64,000 nucleotides of DNA. It comes from JAFGCL01 sp964423835. GTDB taxonomy: Bacteria > Chloroflexota > Dehalococcoidia > UBA2247 > RBG-13-53-26. The notes beneath the pieces were generated by a model. It searched no databases, was not told the origin of the DNA, and saw only the letters and a list, made by a program, of their open reading frames with translations. The DNA is taken from positions 48,514 through 112,513 of the forward strand of contig CAYRGJ010000008.1 in NCBI GenBank assembly GCA_964423835.1. The letters run 5' to 3'. Shown piece after piece: positions 59,614 through 64,000 of the stretch (position 1 is the first letter of the stretch; every line of letters starts with the position of its first letter). Both the position numbers and the translations under genes were made by a program.

Positions 59614-60358
59614 ACCGGTCACCCGTCGTGTCCTTGATTACCCCCAGCGGGAACACCTTGACCATCTCTTTCTCCACCCACTGCCACGACTCCACTACCC
59701 CCATCTTCCAGTTCACGGGGCAGGGAGAGAGCACCTCCACCAGGGCGTACCCCAGATCGTCCATCTGGATGCGGAAGGCCTTCTCGATGGCCTTCTTGGT
59801 CTTCCTGATGCTGGCCGGGGAGCAGATGGCCGTGCGCTCGATATAGACCACCCCATCGAGAAGGGCCAGCATCTCGCTGATCCGGAGCGGGTGCCCTTCC
59901 ATCCTGGAGTCGCGACCGAAGGGGCTGGTAGTCGTGGTCTGCCCCAGCAGCGTCGTCGGCGCCATCTGACCGCCGGTCATGCCGTAGACGGCGTTGTTGA
60001 CGAATACCGTGGTGATCCTTTCGCCCCGGTTGGCGCAGTGTATGGTCTCCGCGGTGCCGATGGCCGCCAGATCGCCGTCGCCCTGGTAGTTGAGGACAAT
60101 GGCCTCGGGGCAGGCCCTCTTCAGCCCGGTGGCCACCGCCGCTCCGCGGCCGTGGGCCGACTCGGCGAAGTCCACGTCGATGTAGTCATAGGCGAAGACC
60201 GAGCAGCCGCAGGGGGCGACGCCCACCGTCCTCTCCTTGATGCCCATCTCCTCGACGATCTCGGTCACCAGCCGGTGGATGACGGAATGGCCGCACCCCG
60301 CGCAGTGGTGAAAGGCCTTGCTCTTCAGCAGGGCGGGACGGCTGTATACCTTGTTCAT
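59603..60358 (-). CDS. 2-oxoacid:ferredoxin oxidoreductase, beta (thiamine pyrophosphate) subunit
   Basis: 251 residues. C-A-G-C-G-H opens it, V-A-P-C-G-C-S adds further cluster cysteine(s), and the TPP-binding G-D-G-D-L ... N-N-A-V-Y-G-M-T-G-G-Q is clear. Similar to KorB/VorB. The 2-oxoacid (2-oxoglutarate or branched-chain) cannot be fixed from sequence alone. ATG overlaps the alpha subunit stop by four bases. Confidence 0.94.
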   Translation of the reverse strand: MNKVYSRPALLKSKAFHHCAGCGHSVIHRLVTEIVEEMGIKERTVGVAPCGCSVFAYDYIDVDFAESAHGRGAAVATGLKRACPEAIVLNYQGDGDLAAIGTAETIHCANRGERITTVFVNNAVYGMTGGQMAPTTLLGQTTTTSPFGRDSRMEGHPLRISEMLALLDGVVYIERTAICSPASIRKTKKAIEKAFRIQMDDLGYALVEVLSPCPVNWKMGVVESWQWVEKEMVKVFPLGVIKDTTGDRYAH

Positions 60359-61428
60359 GTTCCGGCGCAGCCTCTCTGGTAATAATGGCGGGCGATGACC
60401 CGGAGCACCTCGGCCGGCGTCGAGACCACGCCGCCCGGCCGCCCGTAGAAGAAGACGTCGGCCTTGTCTCCCACCGCCAGGCGCACATCCTCCACCATCT
60501 GCCCCATGTTCAGCTCAAAGACCATGAAGTTCTTGGTTGTGGCGGAAAGGGCCTCCAGGGACTCCGAAGGGAAGGGCCAGAGGGTGATGGGCCGGAAGAG
60601 GCCCACCTTCAGGCCGTAGCCCCGGGCGTTCTTGACGGCGCCTTTGGCGATGCGGGCCCCGATGCCGAAGGCCACCACCACCAGCTCGGCGTCCTCCACC
60701 ATGAATGACTCGCAGGTGGTCTCCTCCTCAGCTATGAGCTGGTATCGCCGGTAGAGGCTCCAGTTGAGCTCCTCCACATCCCGGGGGTTGGAGGACAGGA
60801 TCTTGACTATCCGGCTGGGGCGGCCGGCAGCTCCCCGGAGAGCGTCGGCCCTGACCGGCAGCACCTGCGGCGTTTCGTGCTTGAACTCCACCGGCTCCAT
60901 CATCTGGCCCAGGATGGCGTCCGCCAGGATGAGGACCGGGATGCGGTACTGGTCGGCCAGGTCGAAGGCCCGGTGAGTCAGGTCGGCCAGCTCCTGGCCG
61001 CTGGAGGGCGCCAGCACGATAGTGCGGTAGTCGCCATGTCCTCCCCCGCGGGTCGACTGGAAGTAGTCGGACTGCGAGGCGGAGATGCTTCCCAGCCCCG
61101 GGCCCCCCCGGGTCACGTTGACGATGACGGCCGGAAGCTCGTTTGATGCCAGGTACGAGATGCCCTCCTGCTTGAGGCTTATGCCCGGGCTGGAGGAAGA
61201 GGTCATGGTCCTGACGCCGGCCAGACTGGCCCCGTAGACCATGTTGATGGCGGAAAGCTCGCTTTCAGCCTGGATGAAGGTGCACCCCGCCCTCCGGCCC
61301 AGGTGCTCGGCCATGTACTCGGTGAGCTCGTTCTGGGGGGTGATGGGATAGCCAAAGTAGCACTGGCATCCGGCCCGGATGGCGGCCTCGCCGATGACGG
61401 CATTCCCCGCCATGAGGACCCTACTCAC
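60355..61428 (-). CDS. 2-oxoacid:ferredoxin oxidoreductase, alpha subunit
   Basis: 357 residues. Pyrimidine-binding/transketolase-like N-terminal domain with G-N-A-V-I-G-E-A-A-I-R-A-G-C, Y-F-G-Y-P-I-T-P-Q-N-E-L-T-E-Y and T-S-S-S-S-P-G-I-S-L-K-Q-E-G, and a C-terminal domain with F-M-V-E-D-A-E-L-V-V-V-A. KorA/VorB-like (gamma-type domain II absent). Overlaps the ferredoxin gene by 8 bases. Confidence 0.94.
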   Translation of the reverse strand: MSRVLMAGNAVIGEAAIRAGCQCYFGYPITPQNELTEYMAEHLGRRAGCTFIQAESELSAINMVYGASLAGVRTMTSSSSPGISLKQEGISYLASNELPAVIVNVTRGGPGLGSISASQSDYFQSTRGGGHGDYRTIVLAPSSGQELADLTHRAFDLADQYRIPVLILADAILGQMMEPVEFKHETPQVLPVRADALRGAAGRPSRIVKILSSNPRDVEELNWSLYRRYQLIAEEETTCESFMVEDAELVVVAFGIGARIAKGAVKNARGYGLKVGLFRPITLWPFPSESLEALSATTKNFMVFELNMGQMVEDVRLAVGDKADVFFYGRPGGVVSTPAEVLRVIARHYYQRGCAGT

Positions 61429-61636
61429 GGTACACCTCTATGGCGGCCTCGGGACAGACTTGAGCGCAGATGGCGCAGCCGGTGCACTCGGCCCCGCTGA
61501 TGAAATCAGCCGGAAAATACCCCGCGGCGTTGACCTTGCTGGAGACGGAGAGCGACTTCCGGGGGCAGAAGGCGATGCAGACCTCGCATCCCTTGCACAT
61601 CACCTGGTCTATTTCGATGTAACCCTTAGCTGCCAT
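61421..61636 (-). CDS. 2-oxoacid:ferredoxin oxidoreductase, delta (ferredoxin) subunit
   Basis: 71 residues with C-K-G-C-E-V-C-I-A-F-C-P and C-T-G-C-A-I-C-A-Q-V-C-P, two [4Fe-4S] motifs. First gene of the delta-alpha-beta-gamma operon, each gene overlapping the next; it carries electrons from the thiamine/cluster site to free ferredoxin. Confidence 0.94.
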   Translation of the reverse strand: MAAKGYIEIDQVMCKGCEVCIAFCPRKSLSVSSKVNAAGYFPADFISGAECTGCAICAQVCPEAAIEVYRE

Positions 61637-61778
61637 TCTCTGGTCTTCTCGCAGGCCCGATCTTCAATTTTATGCCTAAGGCCTCATGGTTTACAAATCC
61701 GCGCGCCTCCTGGCGGCGAGAGAGCACCCCAATGGGCCCCTCGGGCCGCTGGTGACGCCGCTGCCGGCCGCCTCGGGG

Positions 61779-62570
61779 CTAATCAGGCATCTCCGGGGCC
61801 CACGAGACCCCGTTGATGTGGCTGCCGCCGTCGGCGAAGATGGTATTGCCGGTCACGTAGCCGGAGTCATCGGAGGCCAGGAAGAGGGCCACTCCGCCGA
61901 TATCGCGCTCCGGGTCGCCCATGCGGCCCATGGGGTTCTGCTTGAGCAGGGCGGCGGCGTTCTCCGGGCTGTTGCGGCGAAAGGCTTCGTAGGACGGGGT
62001 GGCGGCTCCAGGGCAGATGATGTTGGCCGTGATGCTGTGCCTGGCCCATTCGCGGGCGGCGGTCCGGGTCAGGGCCCGCAGCGCCTCCTTGGCCATGTTG
62101 TACTCGGCGGTGTACATGTGGGCGTTAATGCCGTTGAGCGAGCACATGGAGATGATGCGGCCGCCGCCGGCCTGCCTCATGTGAGGGAATACGGCCTGCA
62201 TGGCCCACAGGGCGGCCATCGGGCCGAAGCGGAAGGCCCTTTCCACCCTGGATTCGCTCTTGCGCTCCAGCCGGGAGTAGTCGCCCCCGCCCCAGGCGTT
62301 GTTCACCAGTATGTCCACCCGCCCCAGGGACGAGATTGTGGCCTCGATCATGGAGAGGATGCTCTCCTTCCGGGTCACGTCCGTGGTCACCGGCAAGGCC
62401 CTGGTGCCGAAGTCCCGGGCTATCTCCTCGGCGGTGCGCCGGGCCGCCTCTTCATTGATCTCCGCGATGACCACCGCCGCTCCCTCCGAGGCGAAGCGGC
62501 GGGCCACCCCCTTGCCTATCCCCTCGCCGGCGCCGGTGACGATGGCCGCCTTGTTCTGCAGTCGATTCAT
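61779..62570 (-). CDS. short-chain dehydrogenase/reductase (SDR)
   Basis: 263 residues; ATG at 62570 after GGAGGGG. T-G-A-G-E-G-I-G-K-G cofactor loop, N-N-A-W, S-M-C-S-L-N-G (catalytic Ser) and Y-N-M-A-K (Tyr-x-x-x-Lys), end with F-A-D-G-G. Upstream frame to 62807 overlaps the acyl-CoA dehydrogenase gene and has no homology. Probably co-transcribed with that acyl-CoA dehydrogenase (101-base gap). Confidence 0.92.
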   Translation of the reverse strand: MNRLQNKAAIVTGAGEGIGKGVARRFASEGAAVVIAEINEEAARRTAEEIARDFGTRALPVTTDVTRKESILSMIEATISSLGRVDILVNNAWGGGDYSRLERKSESRVERAFRFGPMAALWAMQAVFPHMRQAGGGRIISMCSLNGINAHMYTAEYNMAKEALRALTRTAAREWARHSITANIICPGAATPSYEAFRRNSPENAAALLKQNPMGRMGDPERDIGGVALFLASDDSGYVTGNTIFADGGSHINGVSWAPEMPD

Positions 62571-62671
62571 GTTCCCCTCCTTCCGGGCGCACGGCTCCGG
62601 ACCAAATGCGGCGAGCCTCGGCCGCGGTGCGCGCCTCTTTTCCGAGTTGGCAACGGGCTCAGGGCAAAGAG

Positions 62672-63859
62672 CTAGACCTGCTTCGGCAGCCCCAGGCCTT
62701 CCCGGCCCGCGACATGGTTCTTGGAGGTCTCCGTGGTGCCGCCGGCCAGGGTGAAGGACAGCGCGCTGATGTAGGTGTGCCTGATCCGGCCCCCCAGCCT
62801 GGCCCACTTGGACTCCTCGTCCAGCGGCCCGTAGAGGCCCATGACCTGCATGCCCAGATTGCCCACCCGCTGGCAGGTCTGGCCGCCCAGGATCTTGATC
62901 TGGGCGCTGGCCTTGACCGTCGACTTGCCATTGGCCGCCAGCCAGTTGAGCTCATGGCCCAGGTTCATGCAGGCCTCGATATCGATGGCCAGCTGCGCCA
63001 GCCGGCTGCGCACCAGGGGGTCCCGGCACAGAGGCTGGCCGTCAATGATCGTTTCCCGGGCGTATTGCACCAGCTGCTCCAGGTACCTCTTGGCGTTGTA
63101 GATGGTGAGCAGGCCGTACGATCGCTCGATGCCGAACGCATGCAGCAGCAGCTGCATGCCGCCGTTCTTCCGGCCGATGACGTTCTCTTTAGGCACCTTC
63201 ACGTTGTCGAAAAACACCTCGCAGAAGGCCGGGATGCCCGTCGGCTGGGCGATCTGGCGCATGGTGATGCCCGGGCTCTTGGCGTCCACGACGATGGCCG
63301 TGAGGCCCATGTGCTTGTTGGGATCGGTCCGGGTGAAGACCATCAGGTAGTTGGCGTGATGAGCGTTGCTGGTCCAGATCTTCTGGCCGTTCAGGACGTA
63401 TCCGTCAGCTTCCTCCACCGCCTTGAGCTGGAGGTTGAAGGTGTCGGTGCCCGCGTTGGGCTCGCTCATGCCGGTGGCCCATTTCACCTGTCCCTTGGCT
63501 ATGGGCACGACGAACCTCTTCTTCTGCTCCTCCGTGCCGAACTGCAGGATCAGCTCCGCCGAAGCGGGGGCCATGTCCATCACCGGCGCGCCGCGATAGG
63601 CCGCCTCCTGCATGAAGATGGCCTCCATCCAGACGGAGGCCCCCCGGCCGCCGTACTCCCTGGGCCAGGTGAGACCCAGGTAGTTCTGTTCGCCGGCCTT
63701 GCGCCACATGTCCAGGCCCAGCTGATAGTAATCCTGGCTTCGGGATTCTTCCTCCGGCCCCGGGTCCACGCCCATAAATCCGGGCGGCAGCTCCCGATCA
63801 AAGAACTCGATAACCTCTTTTCGGAAGGCTTCCTCTTCAGCGCTATACCGAAAGTCCAT
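62672..63859 (-). CDS. acyl-CoA dehydrogenase family protein
   Basis: 395 residues. Starts M-D-F-R-Y-S-A-E-E-E-A-F-R-K-E-V; N-terminal helices, W-A-T-G-M-S-E-P-N-A-G-T-D and W-T-S-N-A-H-H-A-N-Y-L of the middle domain, and a helical C-terminal part with L-G-G-Q-T-C-Q-R-V. Flavin-dependent oxidation of acyl-CoA. The usual catalytic Glu position is not clear, as in several members acting on branched or bile-acid-like substrates, so the substrate is open. A second acyl-CoA-type gene may follow to the right. Confidence 0.92.
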   Translation of the reverse strand: MDFRYSAEEEAFRKEVIEFFDRELPPGFMGVDPGPEEESRSQDYYQLGLDMWRKAGEQNYLGLTWPREYGGRGASVWMEAIFMQEAAYRGAPVMDMAPASAELILQFGTEEQKKRFVVPIAKGQVKWATGMSEPNAGTDTFNLQLKAVEEADGYVLNGQKIWTSNAHHANYLMVFTRTDPNKHMGLTAIVVDAKSPGITMRQIAQPTGIPAFCEVFFDNVKVPKENVIGRKNGGMQLLLHAFGIERSYGLLTIYNAKRYLEQLVQYARETIIDGQPLCRDPLVRSRLAQLAIDIEACMNLGHELNWLAANGKSTVKASAQIKILGGQTCQRVGNLGMQVMGLYGPLDEESKWARLGGRIRHTYISALSFTLAGGTTETSKNHVAGREGLGLPKQV

Positions 63860-63879
63860 AGCTCTCCTTCTTACCTTTT

Positions 63880-63951
63880 CGGGCTGTGCGGACCTATATG
63901 GTCCGCCCCGTACCGAACCAGTACGGGCTGTGCGGACCTATATGGTCCGCC
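63880..63951. repeat. 28-bp direct repeat with hairpins
   Basis: Bases 63880-63907 are repeated at 63924-63951. Each copy contains GCGGACC-TATAT-GGTCCGC, able to form a 7-bp stem. Between them is a third stem CCGTAC-CGAACCA-GTACGG. It sits between two minus-strand genes and may act as a terminator or processing site. Confidence 0.7.
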
Positions 63952-64000
63952 TACATGCCCAGTTCCTGGGCCACTATCTCGCGCTGGAAGTCGGCATCGC
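63951..64000 (-). CDS. end of an unidentified gene (truncated by window edge)
   Basis: The minus strand reads ...D-A-D-F-Q-R-E-I-V-A-Q-E-L-G-M then a stop at 63951-63953. Only 15 residues are visible, too few to name a family; the position next to an acyl-CoA dehydrogenase makes a second acyl-CoA enzyme plausible. Confidence 0.45.
   Translation of the reverse strand, partial: DADFQREIVAQELGM

Noticed and set aside
62571..62807. Upstream extension of the SDR gene
   Set aside because: Overlaps the acyl-CoA dehydrogenase gene and lacks homology; ATG at 62570 has a ribosome-binding site.

Overview
This is a 64 kb, very GC-rich bacterial chromosomal window (most coding DNA is rich in third-position G/C) that is densely packed with short operons on both strands. 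I see no rRNA, tRNA, CRISPR array or insertion sequence. The gene content suggests a strict anaerobe from an uncultured Chloroflexota lineage, most likely Dehalococcoidia-like. It includes a CooS-type carbon monoxide dehydrogenase, a tungsten-type aldehyde:ferredoxin oxidoreductase, a four-subunit 2-oxoacid:ferredoxin oxidoreductase, an old-yellow-enzyme-type flavin reductase with an Fe-S cluster, FixC/FixX, acyl-CoA dehydrogenase, enoyl-CoA hydratase and short-chain dehydrogenases. The taxonomic placement is inference from gene content only.

Layout. 1-4.7 kb: end of a PIG-L deacetylase, archease and RtcB (RNA ligation), a zinc-ribbon protein, and queC-queE (7-deazaguanine synthesis). 4.7-8.9 kb: two-subunit pyruvate/oxaloacetate carboxylase and an enoyl-CoA hydratase closed by a terminator. 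9-14.1 kb (minus strand): a MauE/thioredoxin fusion, a PadR regulator with a clear palindromic operator, cooS, and a TolB-like lipoprotein. 14.1-19.7 kb: a four-helix membrane protein, a metallo-beta-lactamase-fold enzyme, an RRM RNA-binding protein, a second zinc-ribbon protein and RimI-like acetyltransferase. 19.8-30.8 kb (minus strand): fixC-fixX, a remnant of an MMPL transporter gene, one complete MMPL transporter and one giant MMPL transporter. 31.1-38.7 kb: pyrD, prfA-prmC, an eIF2B-like isomerase with a metallo-beta-lactamase-fold enzyme, rtcA with a radical SAM gene, a small basic protein and a cyclophilin. 38.7-47.7 kb: two HNH-like small proteins, isochorismatase, flavin/Fe-S oxidoreductase, an HD-GYP protein and its companion, MsrB, a zinc-ribbon/cysteine-protease-like membrane protein, and a HIT protein. 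47.7-55.4 kb: a redox cluster (duplicated-domain protein, aldehyde ferredoxin oxidoreductase, SDR, phytoene-desaturase-like flavoprotein, ferredoxin) divergent from a MarR regulator and a second phytoene-desaturase-like gene. 55.5-64 kb: a six-PAS HD-GYP phosphodiesterase, an ACT protein, the 2-oxoacid:ferredoxin oxidoreductase operon, SDR and acyl-CoA dehydrogenase.

The metabolic genes fit together as ferredoxin- and flavin-linked oxidation of organic and acyl-CoA substrates: AOR, KorDABC-type enzyme and CooS reduce or use ferredoxin, FixCX and the flavoproteins handle electrons from acyl-CoA chemistry, and pyruvate carboxylase replenishes C4 acids.

The most unusual object is the giant MMPL transporter (25492-30785). 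Relative to its complete neighbour it carries about five tandem copies of an ~80-residue unit. Inside a sixth copy it carries a 270-residue, seven-repeat beta-propeller, flanked on both sides by Ser-Asp at the point where the neighbour has a single uninterrupted Gly-Pro-Gly-Thr-Ser-Asp-Arg. The gene also has a one-base frameshift near its start. Next to it are a decayed third MMPL copy, shared hairpins after the genes, and a 36-bp perfect palindrome.
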